From contig JAJPHM010000018.1 in NCBI GenBank assembly GCA_021325295.1, positions 1 to 64,000 of the forward strand: a stretch of 64,000 nucleotides of DNA. Reading direction: 5' to 3'. The position numbers and the translations under genes were made by a program. The stretch is from Nitrososphaeraceae archaeon (GTDB lineage Archaea > Thermoproteota > Nitrososphaeria > Nitrososphaerales > Nitrososphaeraceae). Below the pieces are notes generated by a model. The model was not told the DNA's origin, did no database searches, and saw only the letters and a list, made by a program, of their open reading frames with translations. Positions 43,412 to 52,544 of the stretch are shown here, piece by piece (within the stretch, counting starts at the first letter, position 1; every line of letters starts with the position of its first letter).

Positions 43412-43897
43412 TTACTTTACAAGGTAGACGTTCTGCATCAGCCAGTCAGCGTATCTTGTAACGGGCTCGTCTATTCTGCACCACAGATGAATTGATCCTG
43501 GAAGGACTTCTATTCTGCCGTTTTGCAGCAATACCTTGACACCTTCTTTTCCCTCGTACATGTAGGCATCCTGAGCCTTTGATCCTGGCACAAGCTCAAC
43601 TGCCTTGTTCTTTATGGCTTCCCTCGGGACGGGAAATGTCTTGCGGAACTTGTCGACCACTATTCCTATATTTTCAGTTCCATATTCGTCTAGGCTTGCT
43701 ATCTTGCGGGAATCAGGAAAATGCAGCTGCAGGTTGACCCCGAACCTCGAGCCGGTAAAGAAGGCAATTTCGTTTACCTTCTGGTAAGCCAGATTGGGAC
43801 TTTTTTTCAGCACTGCCTGAAGGGCATCTCCGTTATAGGCAATATTGGCTCGAAGCTCGCCAATGATTCTTGAAAAGAAATTGCAATCTGAATTCAT
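43412..43897 (-). CDS. Hypothetical protein (161 aa)
   Basis: Soluble alpha/beta protein with FFTGSRFGVNLQLHFPDS, a basic helix (IGIVVDKFRKTFPVP) and a C-terminal region rich in Tyr and Trp (HLWCRIDEPVTRYADWL). Family unknown. Its promoter region contains a palindrome centred on the TATA box. Confidence 0.65.
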   Translation of the reverse strand: MNSDCNFFSRIIGELRANIAYNGDALQAVLKKSPNLAYQKVNEIAFFTGSRFGVNLQLHFPDSRKIASLDEYGTENIGIVVDKFRKTFPVPREAIKNKAVELVPGSKAQDAYMYEGKEGVKVLLQNGRIEVLPGSIHLWCRIDEPVTRYADWLMQNVYLVK

Positions 43898-43917
43898 GCG
43901 ACTAAAGCTAGTTGCGC

Positions 43918-43943
43918 AAGCAGGATAATAAAATAACCTGCTT
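43918..43943 (-). promoter_or_regulatory. Palindrome flanking a TATA box (candidate operator)
   Basis: AAGCAGG (43918-43924) and its complement CCTGCTT (43937-43943) bracket the AT-rich ATAATAAAATAA, which on the minus strand is a TATA-like element 25-30 nt from the gene start at 43897. A dimeric repressor binding here would block TBP. Confidence 0.5.
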
Positions 43944-44003
43944 TCGATCAGCAGTGCAAATTATTCACATTTTTAAGACGGGTAGCAGCGATATAATGGT
44001 GCG

Positions 44004-44633
44004 ATGTTTGCCTCGGATTCAGGGTCTGAGCGGGCGACAAGCATAGAGGATTACCAGAATACCTGCAGCGAATTCATAATTGACATAAGCAGAGACTATA
44101 AAGATTGGGTGGATAAATATCGGCTTGAAAGCAGCGAGGCGGCATCCAGAAAATCTGCAATAGACTTTATCGTCAAGACTACAAACCAATGGATCCTTCA
44201 GTATGCAGATACGATAAAAAAAGTCGACATTGTCATGAACGACGGCATAAACAAAATGGCCGAGAGCACTGCAGGATATCCGTTTCAACTTGAAGTATTT
44301 GTGAATAATTCAAGTAGATATACTACGCACCGATCAGGAAAGATAAAGCTCAACCTAAAAGCCACACCAAGAGAAGGCAGAGTCGTCAGGGTCGGCAAGT
44401 ATCACAAGGACCAGATTCTGCTGATAAGTTCAAGCTCGCCGGTCGGCTTTACACTAAGTCAGGAAAGCATGAAGGGCGCAGACATACTTGACGATTACAT
44501 TGTACTTGATGCATCTGCATGCAAGGGCCGGGACCTGATTTCGCTGACAGCAGTGGTTGAAGAAGTTGAAAGAGGGCAAGGAGAATACGTGACAGAAAGC
44601 AGAGGATTCACTACCTTGATACTTGTCACTTGA
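44004..44633 (+). CDS. Hypothetical protein (209 aa)
   Basis: N-terminal half helical (CSEFIIDISRDYKDWVDKY, then AIDFIVKTTNQWILQYADTI); C-terminal half strand-rich. No motif recognised. TATA-like CATTTTTAAG (about 43968-43977) 30 nt upstream of the ATG suggests a leaderless mRNA. Confidence 0.65.
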   Translation: MFASDSGSERATSIEDYQNTCSEFIIDISRDYKDWVDKYRLESSEAASRKSAIDFIVKTTNQWILQYADTIKKVDIVMNDGINKMAESTAGYPFQLEVFVNNSSRYTTHRSGKIKLNLKATPREGRVVRVGKYHKDQILLISSSSPVGFTLSQESMKGADILDDYIVLDASACKGRDLISLTAVVEEVERGQGEYVTESRGFTTLILVT

Positions 44634-44741
44634 ATAGATAGTATCAGGTTCTTTCTGGCAGAAAAAAAGGTTAAACAATAAGATCAGACGCATGAGAGAT
44701 AGAATGCTTTATTTTATGAGCATTTCCAACCACTCAACCAG

Positions 44742-45059
44742 ATGCAATACCACAAGGCTGCAATAATCGGCCAAGAGAGGGCAAGAAAAGCACAGATGAA
44801 GTTGTTTGACTATACTGGCTTTGCCATGCTCACATATACCATAAAGCAGGGCAAAAACGGATTTGAGCCTGTAGGTGAAGAGAACCTGGCTGCCCGTCTA
44901 GTACGAGGAGACGAAGCCATGCTGTTCATTTGTGATGCTGACGGCTATGCTAAGGCCCAGTCAAAACCACTTCCGTCGCAAAAATGCGACGAGATATACA
45001 GGAAAATGCTTGCAGATGGCATGGCCGAGTTTAGCGGACAGGTCAAGACTGTATCCTGA
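44742..45059 (+). CDS. Hypothetical protein (105 aa)
   Basis: Small soluble protein with alternating helices and strands (AMLTYTIKQGKNGFEPV, EAMLFICDADGYAKA). ATG 44742 is 25-30 nt downstream of a TATA-like TTTATTTTATG. Convergent with pyrH. Function unknown. Confidence 0.6.
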   Translation: MQYHKAAIIGQERARKAQMKLFDYTGFAMLTYTIKQGKNGFEPVGEENLAARLVRGDEAMLFICDADGYAKAQSKPLPSQKCDEIYRKMLADGMAEFSGQVKTVS

Positions 45060-45077
45060 CCTACTTTTTGCTCTGTT

Positions 45078-45812
45078 CTATCTGCCATCTGGCACAATTC
45101 TGGTTCCTACAAATGGCTTTCCAATCACAGCTTTTCTTATGTTTTCTGGAGTTGACCTGAGGACAAATGTAGCAAGTTTGGACCGCTCGATGACTTTGAG
45201 GGCGACTAGGTCCATAAGGTCGTAGGTGCCAGCCGTCGAGCTACCATTTTGCAGAATTTCAAGACATTGCCTGATTGAAATTTCACTGAACAGTTTTGCG
45301 TTTGGGTTTGTGTTCGGGTCAGAGTCATAGATTCCGTCGACATCTGTTGCATTCAAAAACTTCAACGCATGTACCTTCTCTGCTATCAGCGCAGATGTCG
45401 CATTTGTGCTCTGTCCTGGATGAAGTCCTCCGCATATCACAATCCGTCCAGAGGCTGCAGCTGCAGCCACCTGCTCCAGATCCTGTGGCACAGACGTATG
45501 CGCTTTCTCACCGAGCGCAGCGACCATTAGCTCTGCGTTAAGCCTCGAGACTGCTATTCCCATTATGTCAAGGCTGGCTTCATCAGAGCCAAGTTCTCTG
45601 GCAAGACGGATATAGTGACGCGCTACCTTGCCACCCCCGGCTATGACTATTGGCTGAACCTCGCCGGATATATCGTCCAGCATTGCAGCATATGCTTTTA
45701 GAGTAGTGCTGCTTGCATCAAAGCCGAATATGCCTCCTGTGAGCTTGATGACAACCCTTTTGCGACCGTTTCTGTCATCTTCTATCCTGCTTCCAGTTCT
45801 CTTGAATGTCAT
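45078..45812 (-). CDS. pyrH: Uridylate (UMP) kinase
   Basis: Amino-acid-kinase family enzyme phosphorylating UMP to UDP. Motifs: VVIKLTGGIFG, PIVIAGGGKVARHYI, GLHPGQSTNATSALIA (UMP site) and LKFLNATDVDGIYDSDP. Length 244 aa is a little above typical archaeal PyrH owing to an N-terminal basic leader. Part of a nucleotide cluster with an HD hydrolase and dTMP kinase. Confidence 0.9.
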   Translation of the reverse strand: MTFKRTGSRIEDDRNGRKRVVIKLTGGIFGFDASSTTLKAYAAMLDDISGEVQPIVIAGGGKVARHYIRLARELGSDEASLDIMGIAVSRLNAELMVAALGEKAHTSVPQDLEQVAAAAASGRIVICGGLHPGQSTNATSALIAEKVHALKFLNATDVDGIYDSDPNTNPNAKLFSEISIRQCLEILQNGSSTAGTYDLMDLVALKVIERSKLATFVLRSTPENIRKAVIGKPFVGTRIVPDGR

Positions 45813-45881
45813 TATTGAAAACTCCTGATTTTTACCGCTGGCACTTTCTTTGTTTTCATTTCCTGCATCATTCTACTCTAC

Positions 45882-47162
45882 CTAATCCTCAACATACAAA
45901 GCATCATGGCTTCCAAGCACCTTTTTAACAGATCGTCGAACTGTATCTCTATTCTTTGCTGTGGTATACACTCTGAGCGTGTCAAAAAAACCTGAAATCG
46001 AGTCGATAAGCGGGATTTCCGAAATCGGCATCTCCTGCGCCCTGCCCTTGTCCACAAGCAGAACAGAATACATTTCCTCCTTTGTCGGAGTAAGTGGCAT
46101 GGATGGAGTTCTGGAGGCATCAACAAAGACAGAGTTATCATCGGTCCCTGCCATGTCTGCAATGCGGGATTCTAGGTCGCTCAGAACTTGTCTGCTATAC
46201 ATCTTTTTGTACATCTTGTCACGCTTGTAGACCAGCTTTTCGTATACACACTTGAGCAGCTTTCTTGACCTGTAGTCAGAAGCAAGCTTTGCGGCTGCTT
46301 TTTCTCTTGCGCCACCATTTCTTTCCTTTCCATCTGCTACTAGGCAGAGCTTTTCAAGTGTCACCTCGTCTGTGAGTCCAAGATAATTTTCAAGCGATGT
46401 ATCTGTGAGATTGAGCTTGTCGTCAGCCAGAATCATCGAGCGCAAAAGCATCACCTCTGCAGATCTAACTGTCTTGTGGAAATACACCGCCTTGAACATT
46501 TCATATCTTGATATGAGCATCGATTCAAGCGAGTTGAGCGACGAGCGGTTTATCCCGAGCCGGCCGCCAGCAACTTCAAACGACCCAATCAACCGATTGT
46601 AGTCTATCTTGCCGTATTCTGTCCCGGTGAAAAAGCTATCCCTTGGAAGGTAGTCCATCAGATCCACCGCAAGTCCCCCAGCAATCACTTCGTTGAGGAA
46701 TTTTACTTTTGACTGGCCAAATGAAAGCCGGCATATCTCTGCAGGATCGTATCCACAGGCATTCAGGATATCACCTATTTCGCTCTCCATGATTATCCTT
46801 CTGCCCATATCCTCGTGGCTTTTTCTGCATCTTGTTTCAAGAACCTCTTCAAAAAGATGAGAGAACGGTCCGTGACCTATGTCGTGCAGAAGAGCTGCTA
46901 GCCGAAGTTGCTTTACTATTTCACAGTCATCTATTAAGCCCTTAGCAAGCAATGTCTCTCCGGCAAACCCGGCAAGGTGCATCACTCCAAGCGAGTGCTC
47001 AAACCTAGAGTGCTGGGCGCTTGGATAAACAAGATGTGCTCCGGCAAGCTGCCTGATGCTCCGGAGCCGCTGGAATACTCTGGTGTCAATTATGCGCCTT
47101 TCATCTTCGGAGAACAGGATGTAGCGGTGGACAGGATCTGTGATTTCGCCAACAAACTTCAA
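45882..47162 (-). CDS. HD-domain phosphohydrolase
   Basis: HD-superfamily metal-dependent phosphohydrolase related to dNTP triphosphohydrolases (dGTPase/SAMHD1-like). Metal ligands: His51 or neighbours in HSRFEHSLGVMHLAG, His93-Asp94 in LLHDIGHGPFSH, and Asp in LAVDLMDYLPRDS. 426 residues from a TTG start. Between pyrH and tmk, so dNTP homeostasis is a reasonable role; substrate not shown. Confidence 0.9.
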   Translation of the reverse strand: MKFVGEITDPVHRYILFSEDERRIIDTRVFQRLRSIRQLAGAHLVYPSAQHSRFEHSLGVMHLAGFAGETLLAKGLIDDCEIVKQLRLAALLHDIGHGPFSHLFEEVLETRCRKSHEDMGRRIIMESEIGDILNACGYDPAEICRLSFGQSKVKFLNEVIAGGLAVDLMDYLPRDSFFTGTEYGKIDYNRLIGSFEVAGGRLGINRSSLNSLESMLISRYEMFKAVYFHKTVRSAEVMLLRSMILADDKLNLTDTSLENYLGLTDEVTLEKLCLVADGKERNGGAREKAAAKLASDYRSRKLLKCVYEKLVYKRDKMYKKMYSRQVLSDLESRIADMAGTDDNSVFVDASRTPSMPLTPTKEEMYSVLLVDKGRAQEMPISEIPLIDSISGFFDTLRVYTTAKNRDTVRRSVKKVLGSHDALYVED

Positions 47163-47253
47163 TTTGGATCAGCTAGATGATTGATTGATTGACAGACAGA
47201 TAGTCAACTCTGGCACTGCATGATAAAAATCAAATTCAGAATCGGAACTAAAG

Positions 47254-47847
47254 CTAAAACTTGACGACCTTTCTGACAAGCTTCATCACTTCCTGGTGGA
47301 CCTGTTCTTTGCTTTTCTCGCCATCTACCAACTTCCATCCAAACTGCTTGCCAAGCCTGCGGTATGCCTTGTGCACCTCGGCGACAAACTTTTGGTCTGA
47401 CTCAAAGCTGTCCGGCGTTTCCGATCCTCTCTTGGTCGAAACCTCGGGGCTGACAGTCAATACAATAACCAAGTCTTCTTTTGGAAGCCCCTTTTCGAGC
47501 CCAGTCAGCCAAGAAGCCGCAAGGCCATTTGAAATTCCATAGACCAGGTTTGACTGGTAATACCTGTTGAGTATGACTATTGTCCCGTTCTCTACCATGC
47601 TTTCAATTTCTTTCTTTTTCTCCCACCTGTTGGCCGAAAATAAAAGATGCTTGACCTCATTTGGGTAATCACGCTTCCCTTCGAGGAAAGCCTTGATCTC
47701 TGTACCAATAGGAGTAGTATAGTCCGGAAAGTCGATTACCGCGCAAACCTTGCCAGCTAACTTGATCGACTCCATAAGCATCCTTGACTGGGTTGTCTTG
47801 CCTGCTTTATCAGACCCTTCAATTACAATTATCTTGCCACGGGCCAA
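47254..47847 (-). CDS. tmk: Thymidylate (dTMP) kinase
   Basis: P-loop nucleoside monophosphate kinase. Walker A: EGSDKAGKTT (residues 10-19); DRY-like region is NRYYQSNLVYG instead of the usual DRY motif; LID-type and conserved LTVSPEVSTKRG follow. Length 197 aa is normal. TTG start. The same transcript direction as HD and pyrH. Confidence 0.9.
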   Translation of the reverse strand: MARGKIIVIEGSDKAGKTTQSRMLMESIKLAGKVCAVIDFPDYTTPIGTEIKAFLEGKRDYPNEVKHLLFSANRWEKKKEIESMVENGTIVILNRYYQSNLVYGISNGLAASWLTGLEKGLPKEDLVIVLTVSPEVSTKRGSETPDSFESDQKFVAEVHKAYRRLGKQFGWKLVDGEKSKEQVHQEVMKLVRKVVKF

Positions 47848-48026
47848 TGCTATTCTACCGCTCCCCTGACATCGTCACCAATATAGAACAATAAAAAGAT
47901 GTTGAGCGTCCATGGGAAACTGGTCTGGTAAGATATGCTAGATTTTTGTATTTTTCGCCTGATATTGACAATTCCAAGATTAGTTCTCTTCTATTGTAAC
48001 AAATTTTTTGCACAATTTGCAGCTCA

Positions 48027-48800
48027 ATGAATTTTATTGAAAACAACCAACAAATTAAAATATTATTCTTCCATAACGTTTTGAAGATTGATGGCGGCTC
48101 GCCAGGCGGTAAGCTAGCAGTGAAGGATGAAAAGTCCAATATTGCTATATTTGACACATTCAAGACAAGCAGGCACAAGTTCACAGGCGAGGCCAAAAGG
48201 CAGAGGGGGATAATAGCCCACCTTGCCACAGAGCAGAGTCCAGAGCTGAGGACAAGAACCTCAATTGCCCATGCAATTGCAAAAAAACACGGCATACTGT
48301 GGCAGAATATCTATTCCGGGATTTTTAGGGACCTTGATGAGGTGCTTATACCTGCAGGGGTCGTAAGGGAAGGCGGCAGATTGCCACTCAGACGCGGCCC
48401 AAAAGCACTCCAGCTTGAAGGGGTGCCATTTTATGAGTTGACTGCCGGCGGATTGCTTGTTGCAGCAGCCATAGAGGAGGTTGGCGAAAAGAGAATGAAG
48501 ATGCTTGAAGAATGCATATCCTCAATACCTACCAGCGACCAGAACGACCGAACCTTGCGAGAAGGAATACTTCTTCTTGTCAGGATCGCACCGCAATTTG
48601 TTTCCAAGATAATAAATGAATACATTTACGCGTACAGCACCGGCCTTATTAACAGCATCGCTCCAATAGACTATTCCAAGATGAGGTCCGTGATATCAAG
48701 CAGGGTTGCAGTAGAGAAGGAGCTTGTTGAAGCTTTTATTGGCCTGCAGAGCGACAAGGAAAGGGATCTTGTGCGGAATTTTTTCAAAGTCGTTACTTGA
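48027..48800 (+). CDS. Hypothetical protein (257 aa)
   Basis: Alpha-rich protein with no recognised motif. N-terminal region (KILFFHNVLKIDGGSPGGK) could be a P-loop-like glycine turn but lacks the GKT consensus. The C-terminal half contains hydrophobic helices (FYELTAGGLLVAAAIEEVGE, LLLVRIAPQFVSKIINEYI). Seen only as a thaumarchaeal-style unknown. Convergent with the zinc-finger gene next door. Confidence 0.7.
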   Translation: MNFIENNQQIKILFFHNVLKIDGGSPGGKLAVKDEKSNIAIFDTFKTSRHKFTGEAKRQRGIIAHLATEQSPELRTRTSIAHAIAKKHGILWQNIYSGIFRDLDEVLIPAGVVREGGRLPLRRGPKALQLEGVPFYELTAGGLLVAAAIEEVGEKRMKMLEECISSIPTSDQNDRTLREGILLLVRIAPQFVSKIINEYIYAYSTGLINSIAPIDYSKMRSVISSRVAVEKELVEAFIGLQSDKERDLVRNFFKVVT

Positions 48801-48803
48801 TGG

Positions 48804-48965
48804 CTAGTGACCCTCGTAGCCGCAGGCTGTGCACCTGTATTTTTTCGATTTACCCTTGCAGCCCTCGCAGCGCCAGATCCTTGCATTTTTGCATTTGGGG
48901 CAGCTAAAGTTTTCTGCCATCTCTCCCGGGTGGACTTCTCTTCCACAAGCGTTACACTTGGGCAT
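48804..48965 (-). CDS. HVO_2753-type small zinc-finger protein (RNA-binding-like)
   Basis: From the ATG at 48965 the protein is 53 residues with four CxxC/CxxCG knuckles (CNACG, CPKCK, CEGCK, CTACGYEG), the layout of archaeal HVO_2753-type double zinc fingers. An extended frame to 49007 adds 14 implausible residues. Probably nucleic-acid binding; function inferred from the family. Confidence 0.8.
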   Translation of the reverse strand: MPKCNACGREVHPGEMAENFSCPKCKNARIWRCEGCKGKSKKYRCTACGYEGH

Positions 48966-49147
48966 TTCATAGGAACCTGCGTACATGTAATGCATGCTAT
49001 CGCACAAGCTTACTTTTTAGTTTTGTTGTCAGGAAAAGAAAGATAGGCCTGCAATATTGTCGGATTTCTCGCAGGGGAAGACAGAGCTAAAAGGAAGGAA
49101 AGAAAGAAAGGATTTATACCATTTAGACAAAGAAAGAGTGAGTTAGC

Positions 49148-49534
49148 ATGGACATAGGTAGATACGTCACCAGAGAAGTATTGAGGGAGATCGGTACGAG
49201 ATCCCGAGAGTTTTACGAGTTTGTTCTACCTCCAATAGACATGGTAGAAGACGGAAATGATCTGGTTGTTACAATAGACTTGCCAGGATTTGCAAAAAAA
49301 GACATCAACCTCAGAATAGTGGGTAACCAGCTTCATGTTAATGCAAAGCGCCAGCAGGATGAAAATGTCGGCACAGTGTATTTTAGGCACAGACCGCTGA
49401 CGATAGATAAAAAGATATTTCTGCCCATATCTGCAAAAGATGATGAAAAAGTTATGGGCAAGGCCACATATGACAATGGAGTCCTCACTGTAAGGATCCC
49501 AATTCCAAAATCGACCAACATCACAATCACGTGA
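49148..49534 (+). CDS. hsp20: Small heat-shock protein Hsp20/alpha-crystallin family
   Basis: Holdase chaperone. The alpha-crystallin domain (about 28-115) begins PPIDMVEDGNDLVVTIDLPGF and ends with GVLTVRIPIPK (the conserved GVL motif and the I-x-I/V tail element). N-terminal arm is short (~27 aa). TATA-like ATTTATACC (about 49110) upstream. Length 128 aa is typical. Confidence 0.93.
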   Translation: MDIGRYVTREVLREIGTRSREFYEFVLPPIDMVEDGNDLVVTIDLPGFAKKDINLRIVGNQLHVNAKRQQDENVGTVYFRHRPLTIDKKIFLPISAKDDEKVMGKATYDNGVLTVRIPIPKSTNITIT

Positions 49535-49598
49535 CGACAAGTCAGACTTGCTGAAGAAAGCTGCAGGCAGAGCAGCCAAACTCTTCCTTGCTCTTGCC

Positions 49599-51212
49599 TT
49601 ACTTTTTTATCGCCGCTACAGCAATTGTGATGCCGGCTGCCGCAAATCCAAAATATGGCAGCGTAGAGTTGTATGGTATCATAATTGCAGATCCTACAAA
49701 CAGCGCCGACGCAAATATGCTTGCGGCCAAGAGCCTGCCACTTCTCCTCTCGCTTGCCTGCTGGTCCTGCCTTTCTAGAAATGTTTTCAGCATAGGCGCA
49801 ATGGTTGCTGATGCCTCCAGCCCCTTTGCAATCCTTGCGGCCGACATCTTGAGCTCTTCTATGTAGGCGTCCCGTACAAGCCCTTCCTCCTCAAGTAGCC
49901 TTGCGAGCACTTTGACGAACTGAAATTTGACCTTATGGTAGTGGTAAATCCCTTCTATAATCGAAGTCATTCTCATGTAGAGCGCAAGGTTCTTTGGCAG
50001 CTTGAAAGGAAATCTGGTCAGCGTCTTGTTTGCAAGATCCATCAGGGCCCTCACTTCCATCCTGTCTACTTGCCTGCCATGCATGGCCTGTATGCTAAGA
50101 CCTATGCCACGTTCGACTATGTACCTGTCAACAGCTGGGTCCAGAGTGCCAAGCTCAAACAGCACATTGACAGTTCTTTCTGGGTTCTTGTCAAGCAGGC
50201 TAAGATAGAGCCTTATCAGCCGCAATCGTGTCTCGTTGTCGAGCCGTCCTACCATCCCAAAGTCATAGAGTATTATCGAACCATCATCTGCCACTGAAAC
50301 GTTACCGGGATGAGGGTCAGCATGAAAGATGCTGTGATGCAAAAGCATCTTGAAAAATAGCCTATGCACAGAAGTCACCAGCTTTGCCCTGTCGATGCCC
50401 TTGGCTTCCAGCGCAGGTATGTCGGTTATCTTGATCCCCGGAATATACTGAAGCGTCAGCACATGCTTTGAAGTTCTTTCCATTACAACATCAGGGATAA
50501 TCACTGACGGGTCGTTGGCAAGATTTCGCTTTATCGTCAGGAGGTTCTCCGCCTCTATGCGGTAGTCCATCTCTTCGTGTATGGTCTCTATAAACTGGGC
50601 AAGCATCCCCTCTGCAGAGAACCGGAGGTTTGGATCAATAAATCTAGTCGCAAGCGGCAGGATCTTTTTGAGGACATGGATGTCTTGTTCGACTATTTGT
50701 TCAATGTTAGGCCGGCTTACTTTTACAATCACCTGCCTTCCGGCATATCTTGCCAGATATACCTGTCCCAGACTGGCCCCGGAAATGGCCGAGGTGTTAA
50801 AATCATCAAAAGCCTGCTCTACTGGCCCGATTTCGCTTTCAATCATACCCTTGACTGCTGCAAAAGGGGCTGGCGGCACGTCATCCTGCAGCTTTGCCAG
50901 AACCTCCAAGTAAGGCTGCGGAAGTATGTCTACCCTGGTCGATAGCCACTGGCCCAGTTTGATATATGACGGCCCTAGCTCGATAAATGCGCGTAGCGCC
51001 CTGTGGGCGTGTTTTTTGTATTTTTCTTCATCAACGTTCTTGCCCTCTTTTCTGACCCACTCTCTTCTATCTCTTCGCAGGCTCAGAACTATTGGAAGGA
51101 GCTTGACAGCGATTCTCACAACGTGCAGCCCGGAGGGCTTTTTGATAGCCGGAGGACTGTCAACTCTGGCGTGGATTCTAACCTGTGCTGTGTTTTCCAT
51201 CTGCTTGCCCAT
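49599..51212 (-). CDS. ABC1/UbiB/AarF-family atypical kinase
   Basis: UbiB family of atypical kinases/ATPases, linked to isoprenoid-quinone handling. Visible: KLGQWLSTRVDILP (KxGQ motif, about 85-88), ISGASLGQVYLARYAGRQVIVKV, HGDPHPGN-type loop HADPHPGNV, and DFGMVGRL (DFG). Two C-terminal membrane helices (about 500-535). 537 aa. Its start overlaps the preceding gene by up to 35 nt; ATG at 51200 is an alternative. Quinone-related in archaea by family knowledge; not shown here. Confidence 0.9.
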   Translation of the reverse strand: MGKQMENTAQVRIHARVDSPPAIKKPSGLHVVRIAVKLLPIVLSLRRDRREWVRKEGKNVDEEKYKKHAHRALRAFIELGPSYIKLGQWLSTRVDILPQPYLEVLAKLQDDVPPAPFAAVKGMIESEIGPVEQAFDDFNTSAISGASLGQVYLARYAGRQVIVKVSRPNIEQIVEQDIHVLKKILPLATRFIDPNLRFSAEGMLAQFIETIHEEMDYRIEAENLLTIKRNLANDPSVIIPDVVMERTSKHVLTLQYIPGIKITDIPALEAKGIDRAKLVTSVHRLFFKMLLHHSIFHADPHPGNVSVADDGSIILYDFGMVGRLDNETRLRLIRLYLSLLDKNPERTVNVLFELGTLDPAVDRYIVERGIGLSIQAMHGRQVDRMEVRALMDLANKTLTRFPFKLPKNLALYMRMTSIIEGIYHYHKVKFQFVKVLARLLEEEGLVRDAYIEELKMSAARIAKGLEASATIAPMLKTFLERQDQQASERRSGRLLAASIFASALFVGSAIMIPYNSTLPYFGFAAAGITIAVAAIKK

Positions 51213-51648
51213 CGACCTGCCTTTCTTGCGCTGCTTTTCTTCCCTTCTTTGCCATACTCGCTATTGTATAGGTTAATTTCCCAGCAGAGGATCCTGCCAG
51301 ATACCCGGCGATGACGGCATCAAGCAGAGCTGCCCTTTCATCTTTGCCCTCTGCTCGCTTTGCGTTGTATACCATAGATCCAACCTTTCTGCCTGCAAAT
51401 GCTGCAGCAATTCCTGCAGCAAGATATTCCGGGGCATCGACCAGCAGGTGTCCAAGAGGGTTCGCCCTTGGGTCGACCCGGTCTGTGTGAACTGTGTAAT
51501 AATCAGCATATTCCCGAATGTGCAGATTGCCGAACCTATACTGCTTTATTGCTCCTTTCCTGTCGCCAAGATGCGTCTCTTGAAGATCCATGACCGGCCT
51601 AACTGATTTTGGGACAATAATATTTCCGTCCTCGTCGGTATACTGCAC
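51178..51648 (-). CDS. Hypothetical protein (156 aa)
   Basis: Soluble-to-peripheral protein whose middle (LGHLLVDAPEYLAAGIAAAFAGR) and C-terminal region (LLDAVIAGYLAGSSAGKLTYTI) contain amphipathic or weakly hydrophobic helices. The gene overlaps the UbiB-like gene, implying coupled translation, so it may assist at the membrane. A minus-strand TATA-like element (TTTTATATTCC, 51672-51682) sits 25-30 nt before the ATG. Confidence 0.7.
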   Translation of the reverse strand: MQYTDEDGNIIVPKSVRPVMDLQETHLGDRKGAIKQYRFGNLHIREYADYYTVHTDRVDPRANPLGHLLVDAPEYLAAGIAAAFAGRKVGSMVYNAKRAEGKDERAALLDAVIAGYLAGSSAGKLTYTIASMAKKGRKAAQERQVDGQADGKHSTG

Positions 51649-51919
51649 GCATCTGAAATGGGTGAAGATGGAATATAAAATTAGCGTGCAAACAATTTGT
51701 TTGCACCCATGTGACGATAACTATTTTTGCGGCTCAGAGAAAGAGGTCGAGAACGCAGTCAGCAGCGCGCTTTTTTGCCGCTTACTTTTGATTGGCGATA
51801 ATAATGAGAATGCGAGCCTCACCTGCATCTGTGATATATGCACTGGTGAAAGAGATAGAGGTCGAATCAAGGCACACGAAATGAAATGAAATACTTTATC
51901 AACCCAAGTAGATCGATAG

Positions 51920-52489
51920 ATGAGTAGGCAGAGAGAGTGGCAGAAACAGATGGAATCAAACGTCGAGATAATCAAAAGTTCCAGAATCTATTCCGGCAAC
52001 ATTTCTCTCAGAAAGGACAAATTCAGAATTGGCGGCAGGGTAGTCGAAAAGGAAATTGTCGAGCACATGCCGTCTGTAGGTATGGTTCCTGTTATCGGCG
52101 ATGACTTGGTGCTTGTTATTCAATACCGCCATGCAGCCGGCCGTGCCCTTCTTGAAATACCTGCTGGAAAGATAGAACAAGGCGAAACTCCAGAGCAGGC
52201 GGCCTTTCGTGAAATGGAAGAAGAGACAGGTCATACTGTTGGCAAGCTCATACCGCTCATCGGCTGGTTTATGGTGCCTGGCTATGCTACGGAATTTATG
52301 CACCTTTTTGTCGCAACAGACCTAACCAAGAGCACAAAGCCCCAGAACATGGATGACGATGAAGATATCGCTATAAGAAAGGTCAGCTTGGATTCCGCCG
52401 TTGCCGATTGCATTGCCGGCAAAATTGCAGACTGCAAGACAGTGGCTGCTATACTTGCATACAATGCGCTGCGGGCAAAATTGCAGTAA
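51920..52489 (+). CDS. Nudix hydrolase, ADP-ribose pyrophosphatase-like
   Basis: The Nudix box is complete: Gx5Ex7REUxEExGU at residues 83-105 (GKIEQGE...REMEEETGH). The surrounding sequence (VLVIQYRHAAGRALLEIPAG, LIGWFMVPGYATEFMHLFVA) resembles ADP-ribose pyrophosphatases, including a Pro residue about 15 after the box. Substrate remains unproved. ATG 51920; TATA-like ACTTTATCA at about 51893. Confidence 0.9.
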   Translation: MSRQREWQKQMESNVEIIKSSRIYSGNISLRKDKFRIGGRVVEKEIVEHMPSVGMVPVIGDDLVLVIQYRHAAGRALLEIPAGKIEQGETPEQAAFREMEEETGHTVGKLIPLIGWFMVPGYATEFMHLFVATDLTKSTKPQNMDDDEDIAIRKVSLDSAVADCIAGKIADCKTVAAILAYNALRAKLQ

Positions 52490-52544
52490 AGGCATCGTTT
52501 AGTTTAGGTTCTGTCGCTATTTTGGTAGCCTGCCTGCCACCTAT

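Noticed and set aside
51671-51889. Cys-containing plus-strand frame before the Nudix gene
   Set aside because: Its start overlaps the minus-strand promoter of the 156-aa gene and the sequence has no zinc spacing or conservation cue.
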